Assembly: GCA_963662175.1 (NCBI GenBank)
Contig: OY759221.1
Location: forward strand, 37,384,045 to 37,448,044
From: Aradus depressus
Lineage: Eukaryota > Arthropoda > Insecta > Hemiptera > Aradidae
Length of the DNA stretch: 64,000 nt
Direction: 5' to 3'
The notes under the pieces were generated by a model. It saw only the letters and a list, made by a program, of their open reading frames with translations. It did no database searches and had not been told where the DNA came from. Of this stretch, positions 42,901 through 50,165 are shown in pieces (the first letter of the stretch is position 1; each line of letters opens with the position of its first letter). The position numbers and the translations under genes are program-made.

Positions 42901-45900
42901 TCTCGTGACTCAAATTTTTTCAAAACTGGTACTGAAGGTCATTCGACGTTGCCCGGAATAACTTTAAGCAAGTTAGTTATGTTATCTGTGCCGTTAGTAA
43001 TTTTTTAAGTTAGATGATTTCAGAAACTTTCAAACAAAATAAATAATATATATTTTTTTAATCCAAAACTGCGTATAAAAATTAAAATTAACAGAATCCT
43101 ACTACCTGTGCCTACTTTTGAAATTATTTTAAAAAATACTGTGTTTTGAGCCTTAGCTACATCAAGTGTGACGTGATGTCTAAAGACACAACCTTCGGTA
43201 ACTAAACCAGGTTGACAGAATTGAGGACTCCCATAGTAGAGTCGGGCTCATGTCCACCAGAGTGACGAAAGGGCGCTCTGGTAGTAGGCGATATGACCTC
43301 GTAGTTAAAGCCCGGGCATGAGTCACAATAACTAACATATGAACACCATCTCACCTGTTCATAGTAGGGCATATTTCTAAACGGATAGAGTGCGCCAAGA
43401 GCTTCTTCCAATGATAATATAGGTTTGATTGTAATATCTTTATACTTTGGCGATAATAATGGAGACATGACCTAAAAAAAAAGGAAAGCAAGAAATTAAA
43501 CATAAATAAGCAGATCGGAGCTGCACAGAACTTTTCCATAGGGCTATTTTTGGGTTTTGAGCTTTAGTTTTAGCACAATTATATACATTTTAGCAATGAG
43601 GTAAGTTCGTGTAGTGAATATATGAACATTAGAGCTGAGGAGGAACCGGTAGCTCAGAGATAACTCAAGATCATGGGTTCGAAACCCGGCCGAGGCCCTT
43701 AGGTTTTCCATAGGTTGCAGGTCCTGTGCGATCTCAGGTAATCGGTAAGGACCCCTAACCTAGATAATTAAATGTACAACTCCCACTGCGCCTACTACAA
43801 TGATGAAAAAAAGCTCACATAGTTAAATCCGGACATAAGTCACAAAAACGCACAAGATGAGAGGAGGACAATTTCATTAATCGTTTACAATTTATCCCAC
43901 AATGATGTTTAAATACATTTCAAAAGTCACCGATCGCCGAAATTTTTCGATTAGATTTTTCCTTGGAGGTTTATTGAAATTTTATATATTATTCTCAAAT
44001 CCATTATGGCGGATCCAATATGGAGGAATACCGATGGAATTGGAAGTACCGCTTCAGCTTCGGATAACATCTAAACAAATGTAATATGGCGACCAAATTT
44101 TCAAGTTTGTTGAATATATCCTACAGTTGAAAATAAAAACCACACCCAAATCTGTTCAACCGTTTTTGAGTTCTGTATGAACTTACAAACAAACGAATCT
44201 ACAGATCAAACGCACATTCTCATTCACATTTTCTTTTGGTCTGGGGCGATATAACCTTGTAGTTAAAGCCCGGACATGAATCCCCCCCCCCCAAAAAAAA
44301 AAAAAAAAAAGTTAAGCAACCCCTCTAATATCTTTGACCGAAACCCAGTTTATACCTTAATAATGAGCTCCTGAATCCATGTGTAAAATTTCATTTTGAG
44401 AAAATTGAAAACTGACATTATTGCAGAGATATTGTGAAATAATTCAAATGGACTTGAAAAAATAAAATAAAACTTGTTTATTTAAGATATTGTCTAATTT
44501 CACTAACTATATATACATGGGAGTACTTTCGGTATTTCTACCATCCTCAGCCAAAAGCATAAGAGATAAAGTTTATCTCTTATGCTTTTGGCTGAGGATG
44601 GTAGAAATACCGAAAGTACTCCCATGTATATATAGTTAGTGAAATTAGACAATATCTTAAATAAACAAGTTTTATTTTATTTTTTCAAGTCCATTTGAGA
44701 AAATTATCATATCGACAGTTATTACAGTTAAGTCCCTTCATTAGGCCGAATAGATTGATTATCAATTGGTATCTCACTCTTGGAGACTTGAATCCGGATA
44801 TGAAATTTTGTATCAACATACTCATTCAATCGGTAATTATCGTGTCCACGTTTTTTGGATTCGGGTTCGAAAACATGATATCCCAGTAAAAATTTTGATT
44901 GTTTACATAACTTTTCATACATAAAAAATAAATAAATATATATATATATATATATTTCCTAGTGCAGGGATACAAACCTTGAGGTTTATTTTCCAGGTGT
45001 TCCAAATATATCCTTTTTTAAGTTTACATTTTCTCAAGGCGCAGTTCCGATCCTCAAGTGACATCATTTTGAAAAAAAATTCTTGATCATTAGGTCCTGG
45101 AATGTGTATTAAGGGTGCCGCCACTCGCATTTCTTTGGTGAAAAAGTTGAAGAAATTTTCTACTTCTATTTCCTAAACAAAATAAATAAAACATCGTTAT
45201 TTGAATATCATTCATTACATTCATGAGAAAACTACGGAACTCTTATTTTTTTTTTTTTTTTGGGCTTTATTTCATGAACGATCAGACGGGAGTGTCCTCA
45301 ACCGCTTTCGCTCAATGATCACCTGAGAGCTTATAATAGGTTCGTGGTAGATAATTAAAAAGTATTTGACTATAATAAACAAATTGTATATACGAGATGT
45401 TTTATGTAGAGACTAGGTTGCATAAGCACTGATGAAGCTATATGTTTTATGTAGAGACTAGGTTGCATAAGCACTGATGAAGCTATATGTTTTATGTAGA
45501 GACTAGGTTGCATAAGCACTGATGAAGCTATATGTTTTATGTAGAGACTAGGTTGCATAAGCACTGATGAAGCTATATGTTTTATGTAGAGACTAGGTTG
45601 CATAAGCACTGATGAAGCTATATGTTTTATGTAGAGACTAGGTTGCATAAGCACTGATGAAGCTATATACTCGAAAAACTATGTGCAGGCAGAAACTGCA
45701 CAAGTCTTTCATTAATAAAGAGTGTTGCTGGGTGGCAACATGTGTGAGGATGGCCACCCAGCGGCAGGTCCTCGGGAGGATATATATATATATATATAAT
45801 AAAATGCCTCAACATTTTTTTTACGACTTTGGCTAATAATTTGTAGGTATGGGAATTTATGTGTGGTTCCTCCGTCCTGATAAGGCCTTAATTTTTATGA

Positions 45901-48617
45901 ATGTTTTAAGCAAAACTGTTAGCGGGGAAGCTTAACTCAAAAAAAAAAATAAAATAACTGCCGATGTAATGAATGCGTCGACATGAAACTTTATATTTAA
46001 ATTCAAAACCTCATAAGGACGACACCAATTAATTTTCAACGGGATCCAAGGAAATCCATATTAATTAAAATCTGAAAATTTTTAAAGTAGGTAAGTGTGA
46101 TAGGTAAACGTAACTCGCGATAAATGCACTTTTCATTTGATAAATGCATTTCAATTTTTCCTGACTAGGTTAAGACAAAATGAAAGACAAAATGAAAAAT
46201 TGAATTACAAGTTGAAAACAATAATTGAATATATATATTTTTTTTATGGAAAAGGTTTATAAAACAAGTTAAGAATTTTATTAACTACTACAATTCCTCA
46301 CAATGTTATTTGTTGTTCCTTTTTTATCTTATATATATATATCTTATATATATATTCATATATATATATATATATATATATTCATATATAGACATAATCT
46401 AATGTCTGTACGTTTGTGTTTTATAGACTACTAAACTTCGATCCGAGTCTGTTCTTATGTTCGTCGAGTCACCGAGAAGGTTTAGAAATAGTTTTATCCC
46501 CACCCACGTACCCACCCCCGCATTTGGTGCATTCAGAAGTAAAATTATTACACGAATTGGCGTAAATTGTTTCGTATTGAATTCTATAGAGCACAGAAAG
46601 TGTTTGAGACTTCGTTTTACCTTAACCTTACCAATATCAAGAAAGTCGTGTATGTATCACATATAAAAAATACATTTACATCTTTTTTATTTTGAAAAAA
46701 AAAAAAAATTATTTTCAGCGGTCGATCACCTATGGAATAAACTGAATCAATAAAGTAAAAATAAAAACTAAATTGCATTTTTATTTACAAATCTTATATA
46801 TATAAATGAATGTCCGTCTGTGTGACTTATAGGATGCGAAACTATCGAAGCTATTGCTCTCAAACTTATGGGTTATGTTTAACACATCACTGGAACGGTA
46901 TAAAAAAGGGTTTGACTTTTAATTTTTTTTTTTAATTACAAAAATAGCCATTGCAACGCATGGCGGGTTTAGGTAGTTTAATTATAAAACCCTTGAAGAG
47001 TTAACAGGTCATAACAAGGAAAACAAATATATATTTCAGCCCGTCCAATTCCATTATTAAATTTTTTTTTTTTGTTCTATACATTTTTATTTGCGAGATG
47101 GTAAGGAGAATACCATTTTTATTTTACTTCTCCAGCTATAGAAGAATAGGGGAAGTTATGTAATCGGTCAGAAATTCGATGTTGAGTTTTCAACGGAATT
47201 TCACGTTGTCCGACCTACTGATTTCAAAAATGAAGGTATGTACTTCCCCAGCAAGAATTATTCAATTACCTCAATGCTTTCCCTCCAAAACGAATCGACC
47301 ATTTGGGGTAAAATTCAATAATTGACTTACATAGTAAATTATGTGTCGATACATTCATTACATCGACAGTTATTAAGTCGAGCCTCTCTGGTCCTCCCCA
47401 TCCCTTCGCCACATTTTCGCAGAAAATTAATAGGTGCCCCCTATGAGGGTTTGAATTTAAATATAAAATTTCATGTCGATACGTTCCTTACATCGGCAGC
47501 TATTAGAGTTTTTGTGTTAAGCCCCCCTCTAATCTCCGCTTCTCTGTTTGACCAAATATCTGAAAATCAATAGGTGCAGTCCTTAGAGAGTTGTGGACAC
47601 ACATATAACCTTCGTGTCGATACATTCATTCTTTCGAGAGTTATCATGTTCATAGGCACACAAAAATTTATACAATTTTTTGAATCTGGAGGTCCATAGT
47701 ACATGAAATTTCGTAGGAATTCCTGACCCATTATACAACTTCTCTTGAACTTCGTGTAGGTGGAGAAGAAAAAACTTTCGATTCAGGACTATAGTTGTAC
47801 AGTTTAGTTACCAAGTTGTCTAAACGTGTTACTCCAGTCATTTTGAGTAATAATGATTCAGTATCTTCATATGTCGAATCTTCCTCCTCTTCGTCTTCTT
47901 CATCATCCTCTTCTCTAACTTCAGTTTCAATTAGTGAAACTACATCTTCTTCTCTAACTTCAGTTTCAATTAGTGAAACTACATCCTCTTCTCTAACTTC
48001 AGTTTCAATTAGTGAAACTACATCCTCTTCTCTAACTTCAGTTTCAATTAGTGAAACTACATCCTCTTTAATTTCTTCAACCTCTGAAAAAAAAAAAAAA
48101 ACATTAGGTAGGTAGGTATATGGTATTTGGTGAAGGCGAAGATCAGTTCTTTGAGGAAACCACACTTTCAGGTCTAAGCAAAAATAAACATTTCAGATCT
48201 GATAATTACCTGTCTTTATTTCTAGTGCAACCTCTTCTTCAGTGATGGTCTCGGCTACGGCAAGACCGTTAACGTTAACTTCTCCTGAATCAATAAAATA
48301 ATGTTAACGTAAAAAAAAAAACATCCACTATAACGTACAATAATTTTTTATTGGCTCTCAAAACAATTTTCTGATCTGAAAATTACCTGTCTTTTCTTCT
48401 ACACCTATCTCAATTGGTACTGTGGTACTGGCTTCCGCCATATCCTCAATTTTAATTTCACCTGAGAAGAAAATATTGTTAAACCTCAAAAAGAAAAATA
48501 TATAATTCTTACAATATTATAAATCAAATAACTCTCTCTTGATACAAAACAGCATCTTAAAACAAAACATGATGGAATATTAATCATTAATATTTTACCT
48601 TTTAGTTCAGTACTCAT
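25876..48617 (-). CDS. Gene B: TRMT2A-like pseudo-methyltransferase, complete (831 aa)
   Basis: Sixteen exons join to 2496 nt, a multiple of three, from ATG to TAA: 48599-48617, 48387-48461, 48210-48284, 47812-48083, 44978-45172, 43355-43471, 42072-42228, 38216-38337, 36643-36805, 35906-36080, 34066-34294, 32040-32211, 31230-31404, 29643-29886, 27861-27967 and 25876-26074. Order: acidic repeats (residues 7-130), RRM (about 134-212), central region (213-470), Rossmann domain (471-660), basic P-rich linker (661-730), helix (731-765) and a G/S/R tail ending PYSWTRQNF. Compared with TRMT2A, the catalytic Cys place is Tyr611 (FVNYW), DPPR is replaced by IFWNFH, and the base Glu place is Ala651. 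Only the general fold motifs survive. Inference: a pseudoenzyme, possibly keeping tRNA or RNA binding. It has no internal stop despite strong divergence from gene A, which argues against a pseudogene. Confidence 0.82.
26170..27125. mobile_element. Palindromic Penelope-type element with a retroelement insert
   Basis: Left arm 26170-26335 and right arm 26930-27125 are inverted (CCACAACTAGTTTCGGAAAT against ATTTCCGAAACTATTTGTGG). The outward core in the right arm is CCTGAGGATGGCAG..CCGAAACTA. The middle contains the minus-strand tail of a non-LTR element (26338-26770). It lies in the last intron of gene B. Confidence 0.5.
26338..26770 (-). pseudogene. C-terminal remnant of a non-LTR retrotransposon pol
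   Basis: Minus-strand frame LLCLGHTRLTHQQGGSPRLG, then DWPLTVSHILEECPGYKDIL. The RxGHTRLTH.......LTV.HIL..CP.Y pattern is the RNase-H-distal end of jockey/CR1-type pol, with the upstream zinc-knuckle cysteines lost. The 3' end reads as an ATTCTATTATATTCTAC-type tail at the left side. Truncated, dead copy. Confidence 0.7.
27483..27775 (-). mobile_element. SINE copy, diverged
   Basis: From TTAGTTAGTTATTGTGACTA to TTACGCTACCTCTGAG. It keeps GTTTGAACC (B box) and GGACCATCG, with internal deletions. Confidence 0.65.
28764..28936 (+). pseudogene. BED/CGGBP1-like zinc-finger N-terminus of a hAT-type protein
   Basis: MPKASSTFSCTLKHWTEAFN, then SKDVTVFTTDGKVVFCNYCS, then KQVPCESKSQIDHHVNTG, followed by GTGAGC. 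FxxxDGxVxFCxxCxKxV.......I..HxxT is the DNA-binding finger found at the N-terminus of some hAT transposases and of CGGBP1. It ends at a donor-like site inside the His-Thr motif, so it may be a first exon, but no second exon is visible before 29500. It is on the strand opposite gene B, in its intron. Whether it is expressed is unknown. Confidence 0.55.
29643..34294 (-). CDS. Gene B exons 11-14: degenerate methyltransferase domain and linker
   Basis: Exons 34066-34294, 32040-32211, 31230-31404 and 29643-29886. Motifs in order: DNHILGS, FRLPATKDHSVSG (where the family has FRxxxxxFFQVN, so Gln and Asn are lost), IYLVSDSVIIAFYLAKKCG (SAM loop lost), HVTYQY (acidic SAM-ribose residue lost), LQDLAKESGIHNIQFVGNF (helix and strand kept), VIFWNFH (DPPR lost), FIKKGLTNFIFVNYW (Cys lost), GIFPVDIAPYGPNFAMVLFF (PVDxFPHTxHxE place, Glu lost). 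The linker after it is rich in Pro, Lys and His. Exon lengths 172 and 175 and their phases parallel those in gene A. Confidence 0.8.
29975..30475 (+). repeat. Family P copy
   Basis: CAGTCGACCGTTTGCGCTAA to CGTACATCTGGAAGTAAAA, both CATTCATTACATCGG and CATTCATTCTATCGG modules present. Confidence 0.65.
30726..31093. repeat. 46-bp minisatellite, exactly 8 units
   Basis: The unit begins TTTAGTAGAGATCCCGTCCA and ends GAGGGCTTCACATA. All eight units are 46 bp. Unit 1 differs by CGCCC for CGTCC. Units 1-4 read CAACACAGG and units 5-8 read CAATACAGG. The only variants are these two sites. It lies in the gene B intron just before exon 31230-31404. Confidence 0.95.
31470..31955. repeat. Retroelement tail inserted between inverted pieces of a minisatellite-like repeat
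   Basis: Left (31480-31545): GTGCCGGCCATTGCCTTGCA and GAGGTGCCTACCGTTGTC. Right (31800-31950): about three units of roughly 45-60 bp containing CTAGTATATGCTAAGCAA and GGTAGGCACC, in opposite orientation. Between them, about 31550-31800 has a GC-richer block ending GGGGCCACGGCTCGAGTCCC and then a C-run and A/T-run, resembling the 3' UTR and tail of a non-LTR element. No coding sequence is left. Confidence 0.5.
34496..35083. mobile_element. Non-autonomous pogo/Tigger-like transposon
   Basis: Left end CAGTTGACTCTCGATAATTT, right end (reverse complement) CAGTGGACTCTCGATAATTT, TA on both sides (34494-34495 and 35084-35085). Internal sub-repeats of AAATTACCGAGAGTTC type and a doubled ATTATAGAGAGTTGGGGAGC segment. 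No transposase frame. Confidence 0.8.
35090..35625 (+). repeat. Family P copy
   Basis: Starts AAAAGTCGTCGGTGGGTCCT and ends CGTATAGCTGAGAAATGAAAA. It directly follows the pogo-like element ending at 35083, so that element inserted at or next to its edge. Confidence 0.65.
35730..35865 (-). mobile_element. SINE fragment
   Basis: TTAGTTATATTGACTC and the part around GGACCATCGCTTAACGTCCC. The middle and tRNA head are missing. Confidence 0.6.
35906..45172 (-). CDS. Gene B exons 5-10: second half of RRM and TRMT2A central region
   Basis: Exons 44978-45172, 43355-43471, 42072-42228, 38216-38337, 36643-36805 and 35906-36080. They encode EIEVENFFNFFTKEMRVAAP (RRM alpha-1), LYPFRNMPYYEQLLRKK (family WxxPYxEQLxxK), TPIEGYDYNPYISLG, EEDTKTKKIVAGMRVCKFG, IPLDTCISIP, HFLEKLPEIGLKAINRATRK, and a charged helical stretch ending GIESVLVRFVDIYS, which sits where TRMT2A has its GVTCLYFVEEG-type strand. 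Insertions of mobile DNA lie in every large intron. A MITE ends only about 20 bases from the donor of exon 42072-42228. Confidence 0.78.
36221..36514 (-). mobile_element. SINE copy, nearly full length
   Basis: From TTAGTTAGTTATTGTGGCTC to TGAACTACCGGCGTCCTC, with B box GGGTTTCGAACCC. A deletion removes the GGACCATCG-TTAACGTCC part. Confidence 0.7.
37288..37348. repeat. Perfect palindrome, 30-bp arms
   Basis: AAATTCTGGGGGTATTGAGG runs into GTCAGTCATTATTGACTGAC and returns as CCTCAATACCCCAGAATTT. The spacer is only a few bases. It directly abuts the hammerhead-bearing palindrome at 37346-37522. Confidence 0.85.
37346..37522. mobile_element. Palindromic Penelope-type element
   Basis: The left arm contains AAAATATTGTCTATTTCA and the right arm the inverse TGAAATAGACAATATTTT. 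The cores are CTGAAGATGGTAGCAATA (left, outward) and CTGAAGAGTGAAGCAATACC followed by GAAAGCACTC (right). The centre, ACAAATACTGTATTTGT, is itself palindromic. Flanking pieces (37195-37250) recur at 61845-61930 and 63260-63310. Confidence 0.5.
38790..39060. mobile_element. Palindromic element with an intact hammerhead-like core on minus
   Basis: Left arm, minus strand 38894 to 38854: TTTTGG, CTGAAGA, T, GGTA-GAAA-TACC stem-loop, GAAA, palindromic AGTACT, C, then CCATG. The right arm (38957-38995) has CTGAGGA but a damaged stem II (GCTAGAAAAACC). A stray third copy of CATGGGAGTACTTTC lies at 38907. A 5' shared block (AAAACTGACATTATTGCAG at 38747) also flanks the copy at 44407. Confidence 0.6.
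40476..41391. mobile_element. Palindromic Penelope-type element split by a Helitron
   Basis: Left arm 40476-40625 and right arm pieces 40730-40774 and 41298-41391 are inverted (ACACTCTCATCATCAGTATC against GATATTGATGATGGGAGTGT; TTATGTTAACTATT against AATAGTTAACATAAAG). The break in the right arm coincides with the Helitron 40775-41297, with host A before and T after. Confidence 0.6.
40775..41297 (+). mobile_element. Non-autonomous Helitron
   Basis: Starts TCATATATATAAAGCTGAAA after a host A. Ends with the hairpin CCCGG-GCAACG-CCGGG, an 8-base spacer and CTAG, followed by host T. TC..CTAG ends, a hairpin shortly before the end, and insertion between A and T without target duplication are the Helitron criteria. 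Interior: two diverged copies of CTCACGCAATCTTTGTAACTC. No Rep/helicase sequence. Confidence 0.75.
41553..42050. mobile_element. MITE with long inverted ends
   Basis: The left end GTTACGGGTAAAGTTAGATT continues AACGGTTAAACCTAGGATTACCC and is mirrored at the right by TAACCGTTAATCTAACTTTACCC (41990-42045), about 75 bp of imperfect inverted repeat. A GC-rich part of the interior (41825-41875) contains GCCGGCGTTCCGCCGGCGGG. Superfamily undecided. It ends about 20 bp from a splice donor of gene B. Confidence 0.6.
43200..43340 (+). mobile_element. SINE 3' part
   Basis: From about AACTAAACCAGG through GAGGACTCCCATAGTAGAGT to GAGTCACAATAACTAAC, ending only about 14 bases from gene B exon 43355-43471. 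Close proximity to a splice donor is notable. Confidence 0.7.
43638..43855 (+). mobile_element. SINE copy with head
   Basis: GAACCGGTAGCTCAGAGATA, a good B box GGGTTCGAAACCC, a shortened body, and an end CATAAGTCACAAAAACG. Confidence 0.7.
44444..44698. mobile_element. Near-perfect 255-bp palindrome with hammerhead-like cores in both arms
   Basis: Symmetric about base 44571 with 127-bp arms, from TCAAATGGACTTGAAAAAAT to its inverse. In the right arm: TTTTGG, CTGAGGA (44592-44598), T, GGTA (44600-44603), GAAA loop, TACC (44608-44611), GAAA (44612-44615), AGTACT (44615-44620), C, CCATG. All type I hammerhead parts are present in both arms. The low arm divergence means the copy is young or gene-converted. 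Confidence 0.7.
45399..45668. repeat. 45-bp minisatellite, exactly 6 identical units
   Basis: The unit begins GTTTTATGTAGAGACTAGGT, continues TGCATAAGCACTGATGAAGC and ends TATAT. Six units with no differences that I can see. Because 45 is a multiple of three, an open frame with a 15-residue period appears on minus, which is an artefact. Intron of gene B. Confidence 0.95.
45910..46070 (-). repeat. Family P fragment
   Basis: GTTAGCGGGGAAGCTTAACT, TGCCGATGTAATGAATGCGT, TCATAAGGACGACACCAATT. Confidence 0.5.
46320..46400. repeat. (TA)n microsatellite
   Basis: Interrupted TATATATA tracts, partly TTCATATATA. Similar tracts at 44936-44955, 45779-45799 and 56800-56820. Confidence 0.85.
46788..46978 (+). 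mobile_element. Possible degenerate Helitron
   Basis: TCTTATATATATAAATGAAT with GTCCGTCTGTGTGACTTATA at the left, and a hairpin GCCAT-TGCAACGC-ATGGC followed by GGGTTTAGGTAGT at the right. The layout resembles the clear Helitron at 40775 but the end reads GTAGT, not CTAGT. Confidence 0.4.
47090..47770. repeat. Two family P pieces in opposite orientation
   Basis: 47130-47240 is a minus-strand 3' piece (ACTTCTCCAGCTATAGAAG, GGGGAAGTTATGTAATCGG). 47238-47770 is a plus copy (GTACTTCCCCAGCAAGAATT to GTGTAGGTGGAGAAGAAAA). It ends about 40 bases from gene B exon 4. Confidence 0.65.
47812..48617 (-). CDS. Gene B exons 1-4: acidic N-terminus with tandem repeats
   Basis: Exon 1 (48599-48617) encodes MSTELK. 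Exons 2 and 3 (48387-48461 and 48210-48284) are both 75 nt, both phase 1-1 and both begin GE(I/V) and end in KT, so they look like an exon duplication. Exon 4 (47812-48083) carries four copies of a 39-bp unit encoding EVREEDVVSLIET, then a DEE-rich run and the RRM beta-1 strand SLLLKMTGVTRLDNL before the donor. The unit copies are nearly identical at DNA level, indicating recent expansion. The plus-strand Ser/Thr-rich open frame here is a shadow. Confidence 0.75.
47914..48066. repeat. 39-bp coding minisatellite in gene B exon 4
   Basis: About four units of 39 bp (plus-strand text AACTTCAGTTTCAATTAGTG and on to TCTTCTCT). They encode the 13-residue repeat EVREEDVVSLIET on minus. Differences are single bases (ATCTTC/ATCCTC). 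Length keeps the frame. Confidence 0.9.
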
Positions 48618-48740
48618 TATCCAAGTCAAGAACTAAATATTGTATATTAAGAAACCCAGTAACACAAACCACAATAACAGAGAAGCCGAGAGAACCGGCT
48701 CTTCTAAACAGAAGAGTCAAATATGATGATTGGTCCTTTT
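48618..48740 (-). promoter_or_regulatory. Gene B 5' flank with blocks shared with gene A
   Basis: Contains AGAACCGGCT at 48691-48700 and GTCAAATATGAT at 48716-48727 (plus-strand text), the pair also found upstream of gene A at 23005 and 23035. Everything else in the flank has diverged. The blocks could be initiator or transcription-factor sites, or conserved 5' UTR. Confidence 0.45.
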
Positions 48741-49609
48741 AAGTCACAGTTTCAGTTTCAACAAATATCATATTATGAAAATAATTGTTTAATATTGAAA
48801 TAATTGCGATAAAGAGAAATAGAAGAAACCAAAACAATGAGAACAAATTGATAACCATCCAAAAGGCTGGGGTTCGCTGATAGTAACCTACCCACAGAAC
48901 TGTAATCAGTGTTTCAACATAGGAAAATTACTTTTTATTAAATTGGACCATTTAGAAGAAAACTTCTTCAAATAACATGAGTCACATTTTTTTTTAAATT
49001 CTTTTGAACAAATTATGGGTATGTCCGTTGTAAACGACTGTAAAAATGTAGATATCGATACCCGTATTATGTAGATAGTTTGATTTCGATACCAGTTTTT
49101 CGACTTGTAGGAAACTCTTCCCTTTTTTTTTATATGCATACAATAGATAATAAAAAACCCATAAGTAAATTTGATGACATAAATATAAAAAAATATGCGA
49201 AGGTATTAAAGGTATTTTTTTATACCAACCGCGATTAGAGATCACTTTCTCCCCTTCTCGAAATCAATTCATACTGCCAATTATGGATATATTTAAGTAA
49301 TGATTTGGCGTTAGCGTATTTTTTTGTTTCTTTCTTAATTCTGAGACTCAATTCCACTACTATTGTATGAGACTGGATGACTTGACTGATGAATATTTAA
49401 ATTGCTGATTTAAATTTGTGTTGATTATTTTATTATAACATACTAATATTTTGTGTATGGCAGATAGCTGATTGTTAATTATTAAGTTTAATTAAACTTA
49501 AACTAAAATATGATTGTGAAATGTAAACTATTGTTTTATTATCTCAGTCGTGTTGACCGGCTGCCCCCCCGGACTCTCCCCAGAGAATAATGCTAGCTAC
49601 GCCAATAGC

Positions 49610-50165
49610 TATTTTAGTTAGGACCAACCAGAATATAGTATTTATCATTACTACTAGTATTTATGGTTTCCAGATTTACTTTTTGAGGCTCCATTCTAGG
49701 AATAGACAATTAAAATACACAATTTCTTTGTCAAACTTCACTATATATTCTCAAATACTCAACTAGTTTCGCCATGTTAAGCCATTATCAAGAGTCACTT
49801 ACAAACTTTAGTTTATAGGTGACTCTTGATAATGCCTTAACATGGCGAAACTAGTATTTGAGAATATATAGTGAAGTTTGACAAAGAAATTGTGTATTTT
49901 AATTACCTATTCCTGGTTGACTATTGTCGCATCTGGATGAAGCCTACCTACCGACATTGCTGTATTAGTGTGTTTTCCAAAAATATATGAAATCGGTGCC
50001 ATAAGGACCACCTATATTATATTTTTCTTCTTCGACTATTCTCATTTGGACCAACCAGAATATATTTTTTTTCGTTGATTCTGGTAGACTATGATCGTAT
50101 TTTAAATCGCTGTATTAGTGTTTTATTCAGAATGTAAGGAATCTGGGGCACAAGGACCATCGTCA
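49610..50165 (+). repeat. Second copy of the satellite-like units
   Basis: GGACCAACCAGAATATAGTA, then the palindromic insertion 49671-49916, then GACTATTGTCGCATCTGGAT, GAAGCCTACCTACCGACATT and a second unit to about 50160. It adjoins the jockey-like fragment. Confidence 0.55.
49671..49916. mobile_element. Palindromic Penelope-type element inserted in a satellite unit
   Basis: The flanks TTTATGGTT and GTTGACTATTGTCGC join into the sequence of the satellite unit seen at 24150-24190, so the insert borders are visible to within about 3 bases (GTT on both sides). Inside, arms around 49806 read CAACTAGTTTCGCCATGTTA against TTAACATGGCGAAACTAGTA. Stem II is GCC/GGC and stem I CTC/GAG, but the CTGANGA box is decayed (TTGATAA). 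Confidence 0.6.

Noticed and set aside
45370..45654. 94-codon minus-strand repeat protein (MLMQPSLYIKHIASS units)
   Set aside because: Open only because a 45-bp minisatellite unit is a multiple of three and happens to lack stops. Located in an intron with no splice support.
47795..48115. 106-codon plus-strand Ser/Thr-rich repeat protein
   Set aside because: Antisense of the acidic repeat exon of gene B. The minus frame joins neighbours with correct phases and aligns with gene A.
1..48617. Piwi/Argonaute genes (suggested by the RG-rich region)
   Set aside because: No PAZ or PIWI motifs are found. Motif order instead follows TRMT2A (WxxPYxEQ-like, NxxFV(S/N)Y, PVD.).
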